64,000 nucleotides of DNA, from positions 16,948,501 to 17,012,500 of the forward strand of contig NC_092597.1 in NCBI RefSeq assembly GCF_047663525.1, written 5' to 3'. The notes below the pieces were generated by a model. The model saw only the letters and a program-made list of their open reading frames with translations. It did not search any database and had not been told where the DNA came from. Of the stretch, positions 31,301 through 45,219 are shown piece after piece (the first letter of the stretch is position 1; every line of letters starts with the position of its first letter). This DNA comes from Anas platyrhynchos. Taxonomy: Eukaryota > Chordata > Aves > Anseriformes > Anatidae. The position numbers and the translations under genes are program-made.

Positions 31301-34300
31301 CTGGAGAGGATAATTTTGAGAGGGATCTCAAGGAACACCTTGGAGTTCGCAGTTCTGTAAGAAAACTTTCCTGGAGGGCAGATGGGGAAGAACCAAGTGG
31401 GTTTGAGTTGTTGTGAGGTAGTGAGGAGTTCACAGTGTTCGATGCCTCGTTATGCTCTGGCATTTGTAAGGCAGCCTCTTTGTAAGGAGGGGAAAGTTTC
31501 TCTCGTAGAGTACAATCCTCAGGTGTTACTTGCAGTAAGTGAACCCTTTTACTTTCTCTTAACAGAGATGGGGACTTGGCCCCTTGTACAGGATGAGAAA
31601 AGTACTTTCCCAAACACTTGGCTGCACTCTGCTTAGCAGCTGGGCTTTTGCTGGGAGTCTTCTCCAGTTTTGGGGGAGTCCTGTGGAGAATGCGAGGTGA
31701 TCTCCTTGGTAGTTTACTGGCAGAATTCAGTAGCTTCTGCGTAGATTTATGAGGTGTTTTTCTAGGAGTCTGCAGGGGGGAAAAAAAGGAATCAGCCTTG
31801 TTCTATTCCAACAGTATTACCCATCCTTCTTAGTATTTACTTCAAGGTTTAAAGCAAACTGTTTGATTAGACTTAAACACTAAATTTAAGATGTATTGGT
31901 CTCACTAAACAGAGTAAGGGGATTGAAGGAAGAGAAGGGCAAGTGTTTTTACCTGACAGGCCGTCAGCTCCTCCAAGTTTAAAGAATCCTTTCTTGTTCT
32001 CCTCCTTCCAGACGAATGCTTCTCTGCAGGGCTACATGTATCAATGACTGCACCAAAAAAGAGTCTCTTGGGAGTCTGGACTGTGGGGCTCTTGGAGTGC
32101 AGCTTAATGCCTGTGAAGTGGAATAGTACAATTCAACTAACACCAAGAAACCTGCCACGAACAATCATCTCAATCACTTCAGATGTACGGACAGGTAGCA
32201 TACAAAGCTGCCTGCCCTAGCAGTTTTTTTTCTAGCCTGATGTTAAGATTCAGTAGAATTATTATTTCCCAAACTAAAACTGATATCCATCCATAGAAAC
32301 AGTGCTCTAGAAAAAAAAGCTCAGCCTCCTATTTACAGCTCATAGCATCAGAAAGTTCTAGTTCAAGACTAAGGATTCCAGTAGGTAAAATATAAAGAAA
32401 TAAGTGAAACCGTTGCAACTGATAATCCTAGTGAGAAACCCAGCAAAGAAGACCCCATCAGTCACTGCTTTATGCCTTTATGCTGCCAGGAGACAAAGTA
32501 GCTTTAGGATTTCTGTCCCAAATTTGACAGGGTTTCACTGCATTTAAGGGATGCAGAATGGCAATCAGTGATATTCTGTTAGATGGGCCTGACTAGTTGA
32601 AGTTGGCAGTGTACTCATCACAGAAATAGCTGCCTCTCCATCCTACAGATGGAGATTCTCAGTTCAAGAATTAGTGGGGCTGAGTTTCTCTCTACAGAAG
32701 ACATTACATGATAGTTCTTCACTCCTTACAGTCTTTTAGAGAACCAATCAAACTTCGAGCTATCCACACCAGCTTTTCAGATCAGCAATACCAGCCTGCT
32801 CAGGTTCCATTCAGTACCTGCTACATCCTGCTGAGCGCAGCTCTCCTCTTCTCGTCCTTGGTGGACTCCCTGTGAATTCTGTGAGCTGTGCTGCGCAGCA
32901 GAATAGAAAACACCAGAGTGGGTCCTATTCAACGACAGTTGTTTGATGCGTGGACTTCTTCTTAAACCTGCTTCTGAAAGGTAATGATATGACAGACTGA
33001 ACCTTCTTTCTCCCTCAACAATAGGGACATCTTCAGGAACAGATCACAATGGAAAAGAACACACTAAGAAGAAACTTCCACACAGTAATATTATCTCACA
33101 TACAAAGGCAAGAATGTGAAGAAAAACGCTTCTGCTTTCCTGGGGTGTTTGGAATATTATTGCACACAAGTCTTCTTCCAAATCATAGTCTCCTGTCCTC
33201 TAAGTCATGATCACTTTCCTTCCTCTCCAGCAATTGCATGAGAAGGAATACTAGAAAAATCCATATTCAGTCCAAGTTACATCCAGATTATGTTAGTTCA
33301 CTCTCCATTAGTTAACTCTCCTCTTTTTACTGAGTTTTACCTTCCTACTTGCCCAGCCATGCTCTTTTCTTCCTCCTTCCTAGAGGAGAAAAACAGCAGT
33401 AGCCAACATGACATCACCACCTGGCTCTGCAGAACACTTGTCTGTGACAGTAGAAGCCAGAGTAGTTTTAGGGTCCCAACACTAACACATTACATTAAAA
33501 ACAACGCGTGCTGGTTTGACCATAATTACAGCAGCTCAAGGTCTTGTTGACCCATGAAGTCCTTCAAATATCTCCCACTTCAGGTGAAGAGTAACTTTTC
33601 CAAGTGAAAATACAGAGGGTAGTCAAAGGGTAACCAAAGCAGCAAGCTGCAAATAGTTCCATCAGAGGAGGCTGTGCTCCACCAACAATTGTAGAATACT
33701 TCTATGTCACTTATTTGTGAGTTACCTACATTGAAGCACACTCATCTTAAGGACTACAACAGCAAAAATAGCTTTAATCAAAAAAAACCTTCCTGCTTAC
33801 CAATTATGGCCTTCTCTGGAGACTCTTCTACAACACTAGTGTCACAGCCTGGATCAGAAGACCTTTAAAAAAAACAGTTTAGACTTTACATACTCAAATT
33901 ACATTCAAGTTTACATTCTCATTTACAAAAATAAAACTTACCATGAAAACTGAAAAGCAGTACTATATTCTACAACAATACACTGCTTTGGGGGCTACTC
34001 TGAGCAGCCAGTAAGCACTCTACCTCCTATTAAGACATGACTGAGTATAAGCATCTTTCTAGCTGTAGAATAGATAACATTTGCTTCCACGTGAAACTGC
34101 TAAGTCTAAGCCTGGATTGCACTTCAGAAATTCTCAGCGCAGCAGCTAAACCTGAACAGCACTCTGCTGCAGGAATTAAAGTACTTTTACTTACACAATG
34201 AAACTTAGCCTCCACTGATTCTCTGTTCTCTTTGCTACCTTAGGTGAAGGTGACACTTTGAAAACAAAGACATCTGGCTCTTGTGCTCAGCCATCAAACA

Positions 34301-37300
34301 TCCAGCACTTACTGACGAAATTCAGAAAGAGCTTACTCACCGGCCTTTGATCTGCCTATGCAGTAGTCTCCTAGAGACCTGTTTATGCAGTGGTGTTTCT
34401 GCAACTCTCTTGGTCAGTAACTTGTGATGATCTGAAAAATAAAGAAATTCAAGCAATGAATGGATATAACACCATACAATTAGAAAGCAGTTAGGAGAAA
34501 GAATTAATTTCACACGGGTTTCAGCTTATGAATGACTGCCAATATGGAACAACTAGGGATCAGCCTCCCAGCACTCAAATTATTCTATGTATTTAAGAGT
34601 CCAGTGCCGTCACTTCTTTCTTATTCCCTCAATTTATTAATAGCACTAACTTTACTGTGACACACGTAAGATTGCTTTCATTCCTTAACCTTCATTCACA
34701 GATCTTTTAGTAACCAAGCATTTTTAACATTTGATTTCTTTGTGAGGTGTGTGGAATTCAGCAAAAAACAGGTTTCAGTTCCAATGCCATCCTGTTCTCT
34801 ATACAAACAATCACAGCAATGATTCAAAACGCTTTCACCTGATTTGACAACACCACACAGTTTTAGTTTCAGAAGCTCTCCCATAGCTATCCTACACATG
34901 CAAGTTATGACCTACCCTTAGCACCTTCATCAGAGCATTTGTATTTTAGGCCTTCCACAGCAGATACTGACTGGCTTCTAGGCATCTTTTTCATAGACCT
35001 TTTGGATGGTGAACGTATCCCTTCATTGAAGAGGTTCCTCCTTACCTTTGTAACCTCTGTGAGGCAAGACAAAGCAAGAAATGATCAGATTAAAAGGAAA
35101 AAGTAGCAAGTCAGAAGTATTTTAGAGGCCAGAACACACTGAAAAATGGCTTTTTTTTTTTTGGGGGGGGGGCTGGCGGGGAGGGTGGTGGTGTATGATT
35201 ATCAAGGCAGGGGGGGGGGGGGGGGTTGTTACTGGACTATGTCATTCTCTAAATCCATCCTGAACTTGTATTAAATTTGTATTATCCATACTTTCCAGCA
35301 ATAAGCTGCTAGCAGGTGCCACAGCAGAAAAAGCAGCCAGCCAGCATCCCAGATGGAGCAACACTGAGTAAGCTACAAAGTCACAACTGAAGTATATGTG
35401 GGTTCAGGGAACAGATGTGGAATTTAAATCCTATTACGTATTTTTGAGGAGAAACATCCTATTTCCAGATGTAAGAGTTTTCTCCTGCCCTCACTCTTTT
35501 TCAGAGCAGATGGAAATAATTGCAACAGCCAAGGAAGAACTGAAAGGTTGTGGTTTTTTTTCAGGATATATGATGCATGTTTTCTGTACGTGAGCACACA
35601 GAAAACAACTATTTTTCTCCTCAAAGTTTTTTTCCAGAATTCAGCAGTTTCCTTCAGATTTCCAGGATGCTTCAGCATGATTTCATGAGCTCACTGAAAT
35701 TTACAGGGATAGCACGTGCTGAAGACGCACCTTTCCATGAAAAAGATAGAAGTCAATATACCTTGCACTGCTTCTTTCTGCAGAGGCATTTGTTGGGATT
35801 TCTCAGTGGCAAGGTGAGAACGTGAGCTCTCCTAAAACAAACAAAAAAAGAAATCAGACTCACTGGAAGTTTTGATACAAGGCACACCTACTGAGTTAAT
35901 ACAAAGCAAGATTCCTTTTTTCCCCACTCAAGTGTCACTTCACAATGTTGCTGCACCCCTACACGAGCAACCCACACACAACCCTTCTGTGAGAGTTTTA
36001 CCTTTCTGAGGGGAGTCTTGGCTGTCTTGGGAATCTCAATTTGACGCAAGTTCTGTGATGCTTCTGTCATGCTCCTGTGTCTGGCTAATATATTATTCCT
36101 TTAGAAGTCATACAAAGATGAAGTTAAAATAAGATCAGAAGTGTAGTTATCAACCTAATGACAATTAAACATGGGTTTGACTCTTGAGATATAAAGCCTT
36201 TATCTAAATTCAGACTGTAAATTATTAGTTAGTACATCATTTGTTACAATATTGAAAAATGATTTGCAATATAACTACTGTAATTAACTTTAAGATTGGT
36301 ATTAAACTCACTTCACAGTTTGCAGAAACGTACACAATCCTTAACACAGAGGGCTCCAGTAAATCTCAGTTTTAACTTTAGTGATACAGGGTCACCTAAC
36401 TGCATAGCAGAACTTCTCTCAGAAGAGACCCACAAACTCTGCTTGTGCATAGAGCAGGCATACAGAATCAAATCAGGATTACACTTTCATATAATAAAAT
36501 AATGGGAAGTTAAAATGAAAACTGGGAGCCCTTTATATTTCCCATCAGGCTTGCAGAGCTCTCAGCAAGTGTGAATTTGCCCTAACCAGCCATTATGCAA
36601 CAGAAACCAAAACAATAGAGCTATAGTTTAGTTAGCACCACAGACACAGGCCGGGCTGCACCAAGCTGCCTCCCTCATTTGGGATTATTACCTTCTCTTT
36701 TTGGCAGATCGGGTGCGCAGTTCCTCCAGCTGATCACCCTCACTGCGTAGGCAAACAGCACTGGGAGTTAGGGCAGATGATAAAGACTCTGGAAGGCCTG
36801 GAGATTTGCTATCCAGAGTCACTGAATCATCACTGAAGAAGTCTGAAGGCAGAACAGATGCCAGCTTCGGTGGTATTTGTGTACCCAGACTGTAGTACAG
36901 ATCTCCAAGGGTCTTCGGTATAGAATTCATATACCTAGTGCATCAGAGAACCCACATCAAATAAAGTCCTCCACAAAACCAACTCCATTACAATCTCCAG
37001 GTTTAAACTGAATCTTTAGGTATCAATTAAAAGCCTTTTTTGCCATTAGTTCATATGCTTATCAGCTATGTTTCCATTAATTAAAAGTGTAGCAAGCAGA
37101 ATAGTCTAAACTTCTTAGAATTGCAAGAATGCAGTAAATCAAAGCTGTAGATTTCTGTTTACTCAGAGAGAGCACACAACCAAAGTCACAGTCCCCAGTA
37201 ACAATCGAGTTACCCCAAAGAACTTACAAATCCAGTATTTCCTCTAGAAACTTTGTGAGATAAGCTGGGTCTTCAGTCAGACATAAAATGCGCAGCATAT

Positions 37301-40300
37301 CTGTCATCTGGAAGAGCAGAAAATCAGGTGAAAAAATGGATTAAGCCATGATAGTTGTTAACACCAGATTTTTAGCAAGGAATACAGAATGTTACAGTAG
37401 AATCAGGGGAAAACTATAAGGTCCAGGTCTACATTCCTCATGCCATTTAAAACCACAACCTGGTCTATAGTCTACTTACCTCTTCTAACAGCTGCTCCAT
37501 TTCATCAGCGTTGCTTTGTAGTGAAGGGCACTGAAGACACAACTCAAGGCGCAAGAATACCTGAAGTTGACACCTAAGAAAACAAGCAGTCATTTACTGA
37601 CCCTTTATCTGGAGCAAACTGGGTATTTACTTCAAAATGTTTACTCAAAAAAAAAAAACAGGAAATATTGTAGGGGAAGTGGCTCCTTTTGACAACCTAA
37701 ATCAGTTAGTATTTCCTTTTGGTGGCATGGGAAATGTCTTATTTCAGATATTGTCTGCAATGCTTATCATATAATATATTTGCATTTAATTAAATGTTTT
37801 TACCATTGATTCATTGAAATGTTTTTTGAAGTGTGCCAAGATTCTTTGGAACGTTTACCCATGTAAATACCTTTCCACTTGCACAAAAAAAGCCACCATC
37901 AAGAATTGCTAACTAACTCTACAGCATCTCTGAAGTTGAAGCAAATAAAATGTCTCATACTCTCTGACTTTGGTTTCTTTCTCTGAGCCATGCTGTTGTC
38001 TGAGCACTTTGCTTGTCTTCAGGAGATGGTTTCTGACTTGTTCCATGCAGGCCACCTGTAAAGAGAATTACAACAAGGTTTGTAATTTTGTACCAGTATC
38101 TTGGGAATAGCTTGATTTTTTCTTGTCCTTCAAGGAAGGAATTGCTTTGATTTCAGTGACTTAGCAAAGATTAATCATGAAAAGCAAAAAAACAGAAAAC
38201 ATCTTTTTAAGATATGGTTTGTTAGAATTGATTTTTTTTTTTTTTTTTAATACTGTCCTCAAGCAACATTAAAATTCAAGATGAGGTCAATGTAGAGGAA
38301 AAATGATCTGTTGCAATTTTTACCAGTGGTGTGAACTGATAACTGAAATGGATTTTCTGACATTCCTGACAATTACCTACAGATTTTTACAACTGATTCA
38401 GGACAGATAAGAGTTAGTGGTTTTAACCAAGTGCAAACATATTAAAAAAATAAGGTAAATTGAAGGAAAAAAAGTAGCCTGAAATAGCAAAAAATCTAAT
38501 TCCTAGATCAGTAACAACCCTGCTTACGTATTCTTACCTACCTCTTTCTCTTTGGCATTTTGTACTTTCAAGAACCTTTTAACGGCCATGATCATGTTCT
38601 GGGCACACACAGATGAAATAACTTCCTCAGCAACAGCCTTCTGATAGCTTGTAATTAAATGGGCCTGCAGTTCCTCCTCAGTTTTGAAGTCTGCAAGGGA
38701 AGTGATCGAAGTCAACTAAACAGAAATTTACCACTCCTTACTGATTAAAACCCCATTCCAACTGAAGAAAGGATTACGGGAGGCCATTAACAAGATTTTT
38801 GTCCAACAAAGACACACGCAGACCACAGAACAATAACAGAAGCGGCCCTAGGTCCAGCACAAATGATCCAAACATCACCAAGGGGTACTTTGCTTTACTT
38901 CTTTTGGTACAGAACTACAACAAAGGACACCACAGTCCTTTATCGTTCTTTTCAGATGGGGCAGGAAACTAATCCCAGAGGTTATAACGCTATTATAACA
39001 TTATGATGCAAACCTTTACAAAAACCAACTGGGAGAAAGGTGAAAAATTAGAAGTAATAACCAGTGTATGACAACACAGATATAGAAATCCAAACAATCT
39101 GCTCCCTACCTACTGGTACTCCACTCCACTATTTTCTTTCTTTCGCCTTTCCCCCAAAATCCAACATAACCACCTACAAATATAAGGACTGGTATCAGAA
39201 CTGGTAAGTCAGTACTCGCCTACTGATATTTTAAGAGCCTTTTCCTTTTCTTCCCATTTTTCATCCAACCTTTTCGCTGAAAGCTTCTGCGGAACCTTCT
39301 CACTCACTGCTGGTGGCACAGCATCAGGTTGAAACTTCTGTGCTTTGACATTGAGCCTTGCAACATTAAGCATCTGCAGGGACCTGGGCATGGTCTTCAT
39401 CTTCTGCCTGACTGGAGTTCGGGGAACCCCACCTGCAACACAACAGAAAGCAAGTTAGTTCCACCAAACTAACCAGGAACACCACCAAGGGAGAACATAA
39501 CTTAGAGTTATGTGCTGCTATCAGGCAAGATTAGTAGCTTTTAGTTGAAAATAAATAGGCTGTAAAAGGTTTGTATTTCTTTGTGAAATGTACAGACAGC
39601 AGAGGAGGTAGCAAGTTCTCCAGGTCAGAAGTGAGGGAAAATTTTCACTCCAGGTAAGTTACAAGTAGAATCACAAGTTGCATATACCTTAAGCAATTTT
39701 GTGTCACAGAAATGGAAACATCTGACAGTTAAGGATATATCATGAAGATACCTGCACCACTGCTTAAAATACTAAAATGTAACAATGAAACTCTTCTGGA
39801 AAACAAAGTGTTCAATTTCTCCAAATTAGGAAAAAATAAAGAGGTTCCAATATTTAGCAGAAGTTGTAGCAGTCCCTGTTCCAACAACTAGTGAAACTGC
39901 AGAGCTCTGCATGCTGCTTTTTAATCGTCAGTCACTGTGTAGCCTTGAATTTAGGAGTTATCTGGGCTCTACTAAAGGACAATATTAATATTTAAGTTAT
40001 GCTGTCTTTAAATAGAGAAAAAATCTAAAGCATGCCACTACTCAGGAGAGGATGGATCTTTAGGGTTTATACAATAAGGAGGCCTGCTGAGAAATCTCTA
40101 TCATCTTTAATTGGTAACATGCACATATAATCTCAAATCATACATACGTCTTTTTCTGTTATTTCCTGGTCCAGCTGTGGCAGATATTTCACTGAATTTT
40201 CTTTGGTACAGCTCAGACAGACTTTCTGAGAGTTCCACTTCAGATTGGTCTGCACCATCCTTCTCGTTAGCACAAGGAGCCTGCAGGAGCCTACATAAAA

Positions 40301-43300
40301 GAGCAATTCAACACAGGTATCAAAAAAGAGAGGGGGAGGCACACCTCTTGTTCTTACTGCATATGAACCTGCTTCTACGTGCGAGCCTTTCTTCCTGCAA
40401 GCCTTAGGGAAGCACAATTCTACAGTGCAAGTAACACAGGCTGGTACTCTTCTAAAGCCTGCTCCCTATCAACCTTACAGAAGCAATAAAACCACCCAAT
40501 CCTCCAGCTTAAAAGAATCACACCGAACTGGAAACAAGCACAGCAGGAGGCAGGAGTTGCCTGATGTACGACAAATGCCACTGATCCATGTCAAAAGCAC
40601 ACACGAGCAGCTTCATGCTACTGAGGCTGTCCTACGTTATGCATTTTTTATGTTACATTCAGGAAGATCTTTAAAGCATGCAGATTAATACGTTCTCAGT
40701 AAACACCAATGGTGGTAACAAAACCACCAGCACTTTGCAGTGAATCTTACTGAAGCAGAAGAGGTGCAATCTGCCACCTGGCAGATCTGAATAGCTTTGG
40801 TCATTTAAACCATCTATCTCACTCCTGAAGCTGTCAAGACCTTAATGCAAGCTGACTGCTACCCAAATATCCTGTTCCTGCTCCCTTTTGTCTCACACAC
40901 CAAGGCATATTGAAGCAAAAGCATATAATGCTTCTGTTTCTGTGCTCAGTTTACTAAGACGAGCATTTCATTCTAGCACTTTGAGCAACAATTCAGCCGT
41001 GCTCCCTTAAAAGGGAGCAGAAATTCTTGAGTACTACTCAGACTGGTTTCATAAGAAGTACCTGAATGACTCCATCAGGTCTGAGCTTGCTCCACAAATG
41101 TTTGATGAATGGTACCATGCTTCAAGCACTGAAGGATGCCAGCTCCCTGTATCAGACAACTCCCGCTGGACCCACTCTGGCACAGGAGATTCTTCTGAAC
41201 AGACAAAAATAAAGATATTAGAAGGAAGCTAAATGAAATGGCAGAAGGCTTTGGCCTCCACAGAGGCTCTAAGACAGAGGTTTCCAAATTCAGCTTATGG
41301 AGGGACAATTTACTAGCCAAACATCAGGCTGGGAGACCCGTAAGATTCGCATTAACATAAGAAGTGAGCCAAAAGTAGTCTCCATGCAGCCACATGCAAA
41401 GGTTTTACAGAGATAGCCCACATAACACTTTTTAAAAACTTGTCCCCAAGCACGTGCAGCTGTGCTTTACCTACCAGGCAACAGAAACTAATGCTGTCAA
41501 TAGAACTGAAAGGCCTGAGCCACAGAAATCAAGACAAAAATGAGACTCCTCACTGAGGAAATCCTTAGCTCTGATTTGGAGTGGAAGGCTCTGAAGCTAG
41601 AGTGGATCAAAATACAGAAAGCTTTGCATTTCCTAACGCCTACCTGTGCTAGCTAGAGAATCCTCCATTGACATGTCAATGTTACTCAACACACTATGCA
41701 CAATATCCGGGAGATGCAGAGCAGGATCTTGGGAAGAGTCCTCCACCACAGCTCCTCCAAGGTCTTGCTGCTGAGCTTCTGTGGTCTGCTCAGCACGCAG
41801 GAGGGTGAGAACTGCGGCACTCTCAGAAAGTGGGGACAGAACTGCAGTGCAGGGGCTCCACATCTTAGACAGAGACACTTCAGCCACCTACATCAAAAAA
41901 ATAATACACGTTTACATTTTCTGGAAATATACAAAGACTTAATGAGCATGAACATTTTACAAACTGTTTGTAGACATGCATGATCTTCTAAAAAAAATGT
42001 TCTACAATTAGCTCCAAATGAGCAATTTGCAGCGTAACAAATACCAGCATTATTGTTTTCATAACATATCACTGTCACCCTTTTTGCCATGACTTGTTTC
42101 AAAACAGACACTAGTTGAGGGCAAAGAAAGATTTACCATGTGCAGTTCTTCAGCCACTAGACTCCTCAGCAGTTGATGAAACACCACCCGGTTATGTTCT
42201 GCACAGTCAGCCTCGGAAATGTGCAGCACCCAGCTCTCTGTGAGAAAGCTGCCAGCCTGCATCCAGTTCCAGCCCGTCAAGCTGCCTTTCAGGAAGATAT
42301 CGACTGGACAACACAGTTGTTGTTGGCTCATGGCTAGAGGTTCCAAAATCACGGCACACTTTTCCTGCTTCTTTCCTCCTGCACAAGGATAAAATAAAAA
42401 CAGAAGCCCTAAACTGTGTAAAAGATTCTTTTATCTGGATTGAGACAGCTTCAATGCAAGAAAAACAAATATCAGGATTAAACAGGGAACAGCTCTTCAC
42501 TAAGATCTCATGAAGGAGCTAAGTGCATGAAGGGACCTCTAAAGAAAGAAAACGCCCACTGCGTGCTGCTTTAAGGTTGAGTTTTCTTTTGAAGGGCCTT
42601 TTTATGCATCTTCTTGGTTTAGCCAGACTGAAGAAACTGAGCTAAAGCATGTAGAAGGCCGCACGTCTATGTAGTACGGGACCAGCAATGAGCTCCTCAC
42701 GCACCCAAACTTCTGGAAAGCATGGAAGAGTATTCCGAACAGGAATATAGGCCAATCACTCTCATACCAGAGGAACAAGAGCACTTGAAGATTTAAAACA
42801 CATATGATAATAAGAAACATAGACTTTTAAAAATCTAAAGTAACTCCCACTCATGTTGTACACGAGGGAAACTGATCAAGAACCCTGGCTAACAGACTTG
42901 TTATGCCTTTAAAGAAAATTACCAGGCATGCTGAGAAACAACCTCCCTTCCTGCTTGGGGAATGCTGCTTGAAATACGGAGGGCTTCGAAAACAAGCAGG
43001 TCAAGGTTGAGTCCAGCGGCAGAAGTGACGTCCATGGCAGTGTTTGCGGCACGGGGGAACTCGGGTCTCCAAGAAAGCCGTGCCCAAGGTGCACCCTGTG
43101 GTGGCTCAGACACTGCACTAAGGTTTCAGACGGCAGAATGGTGCCTCCTATCTGCTGGAGCAGCTCAAGCATTGTCCAGTAGCCAACGTGATCCGGGGAT
43201 TCGATCACCTGAAATGAAGTAACAGAGGGGGCTCCAGTTCACATCGGGTAGAGATTGTCTCACTGACAAACAACAAATAAAGACTGCACACTTTTACAAG

Positions 43301-45219
43301 TGGCATAACAAGCACACACACAGAACATCTCAGTTCTTCCCAAGTGTTTTCATGGACTTTGCCAACTTCCAGGGGCACCCAACAGAGAAAAGACTACTCC
43401 AAGTGAACTAAGACGTAGCCAGTATTTTCAAGGATGCGTTTTTGAGTTTAGTATCTAGACACCTGAACTGCCACACTGCTACCTAACTCCAAGGACAAGA
43501 CAGCCCATTGATAAACCCTGGAGTTAGTAAATCACTGACATGTCTCAGTCAAAAGGAGAACTTCCATGACAAGGACACAGGCAAAGCAGGGACTTTTAAC
43601 GCCTTCTTTGCCTCTGTCTCCAATGCTGATGCTGGGCTTCAGGACCCAGCTTGCCCTGAGCAGGAGGACCATGACGGTGGGAATGACAAACTCCCAACCG
43701 ACCCTGACCGTGTGCAGGATTTGCTGCTCCACCTGGATCCAGACAAGCCCATGGGTCCGGATGGCATCCTGTTTGACAAATTTGGTTTCCTTTTATGATA
43801 AGACTACCCATCTAGTCGACCAAGGGAAACCAGCTGATGTGATCTTTTTGGACTTTAGCAAGACTTTTGACACAGTTTCCCTTAGGATCCTACTGGGCAA
43901 AATGTCCAACATACAGCTGAACAAAAACGTCATCCAATGGGTGAGCAACTGGCTGACGGGCAGGGCTTAAAGGGTTGTGGTTAATGGGGCCACATCTGGC
44001 TAGCAGATGGTCACTGGTGGGGTCCCTCAAGGCTCCATTTTAGGGCCAGTCATCTTCAGCGTTTTATAAATGATCTGGATGCAGGACTAGAAGGTGTTTT
44101 GAGCAAGTCTGATGATGACACCAAACTTGGAGGAGTTGCAGACTCTGCTGAGGGTGGAAAGGCCTTGCAGAGAGACCTGGACACGTTGGAGAGCTGGGCG
44201 ATCACCAACCGCATCAAGTTTAACAAGAGCAATTGCCGGGTCCTGCACCTGGGACGGAGCAACCCTGGCTGTTGGTGTTTAAGAAGCATTTGTACTGTGC
44301 ACTTAGTCACACAGTCTGAATTCTTGAGTAGACCTGTGTGGTGCCAGGAGGTAGATTTGATGATCCTCGTGGGTCCCTTCCAATTCGGGATATTCTATGG
44401 TTCTACGATCCCAGCTGTCAGCATCTTAGTGACCAGGGCTACGTGGCAGTGGCTGCAGACCTCCTTCCCACCCAGAGCTCACCACACAGAACAGGATCCC
44501 CTTCCTTCTTGTACAGAAACTTGGTATAGAGACGGCCCAGCAGAGCCTTTGCTCCCTACCTGTGACCACTCGGCAGTGTCCACCCAGTACAGCGTGACCT
44601 TCTGGTCCACCAGCAGCTCCTGGACGCCCCTGGGCAGGAGTTTCTCCGCCACCTCCTGGGCCGTGGGCGGCTCAAGGGGAGCAGCAGCAGCGCTGCCAGA
44701 CACAAACTGCCGCAGCTCCCGGCCGGAGTGGGGACAGGGCGAGAAGAGGAACACGGCGTTGGCGAAGCCCTCGGGGGCCGCCAGGTTCTCGGGAACCTCT
44801 CCCCTCGCCGGCCCGGGCGCTGACCTGCGGCTGGCGCGGAGGGGCTTGGTGGGGGAGGCGATCTCGGGCCGCTCCCACTGGAAGCCCAGCAGCGTCTCCT
44901 TCAGCCCGCCGTGCGTGAGGGCGGCGCGGGGCGCGGGGCCGGGCAGGCCGCTCCGGACGGCCCCCATGCGCTCGGCCAGCTCCTCCTCGAAGCGAGCCCA
45001 AGCGCCGGGCCCCGGCTGCCGAAAGCCGCCGCCCCGCGAGGCCCCGCCGCGGCCGCCCAGCGAGTCGAAGAAGCGGAAGGCCCAGCGCAGGCGGGGCGGC
45101 CCGAAGCGGCAGCACAGGTGGTTGAGGAGGCGCAGGGCGCCCCGCCGCAGCCGCGCCCGCCGGCACGGGCTGGAGGTGTCCAGCAGGAACACGGCGCTGG
45201 GCGAGCACGGCACCGACAT
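28304..45219 (-). CDS. TICRR: Treslin (TOPBP1-interacting checkpoint and replication regulator), 22 coding exons
   Basis: Coding exons in transcript order: 44560-45219, 42923-43208, 42137-42378, 41644-41887, 41062-41194, 40148-40290, 39220-39432, 38542-38690, 37961-38055, 37480-37573, 37228-37307, 36692-36934, 36002-36098, 35762-35831, 34916-35056, 34341-34431, 33801-33862, 32818-32973, 31953-32110, 29483-31769, 28761-28871 and 28304-28422. All phases agree and give 1957 residues (human 1910). Treslin, with MTBP and TOPBP1, brings CDC45 to the MCM helicase under S-phase CDK control. Matches to human include [116 protein letters not shown] and the end [14 protein letters not shown] at T889 and SPSK at S932 resemble the CDK-site pair that binds TOPBP1. 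Exon 20 is very large and rich in Ser/Pro. Intron 7 uses a GC donor. Confidence 0.95.
35151..35226. repeat. T-run and two long G-runs in TICRR intron 14
   Basis: Twelve T (35151-35162) are followed directly by ten G (35163-35172), several GGG/GGTGG groups, and a run of 16 G (35210-35225). On the plus strand this is a potential G-quadruplex region; on the TICRR transcript strand it reads as C-runs. Such runs are also error-prone in assembly. Confidence 0.85.
38691..39219 (-). other. GC-AG intron 7 of TICRR
   Basis: The donor on the minus strand reads TCAGTAG|GCGAGT and the acceptor CTTGCAG|ACTTC. The junction G|AC codes Asp and joins to FKTEEEL, exactly as in human (KDFKTEEEL). The nearby GT (three bases plus one upstream) would leave phase 0, which does not fit the acceptor. 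Confidence 0.7.
43500..44418 (+). mobile_element. CR1 LINE fragment, antisense in TICRR intron 1
   Basis: Translated pieces are typical of avian CR1 reverse transcriptase: [58 protein letters not shown] and LHLGRSN. The 3' end carries the CR1 tail words (gatgatcctcgtgggtccct, then gatattctatggttctacga). It is 5'-truncated, as is usual for CR1. It is also internally deleted: sequence jumps from the GPDGI motif to the FYDK region, and from the LHLGRSN block to the 3' UTR. Stops and frame changes show that it is dead. It sits in the 1.35-kb TICRR intron 1, opposite to the gene. Confidence 0.93.
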
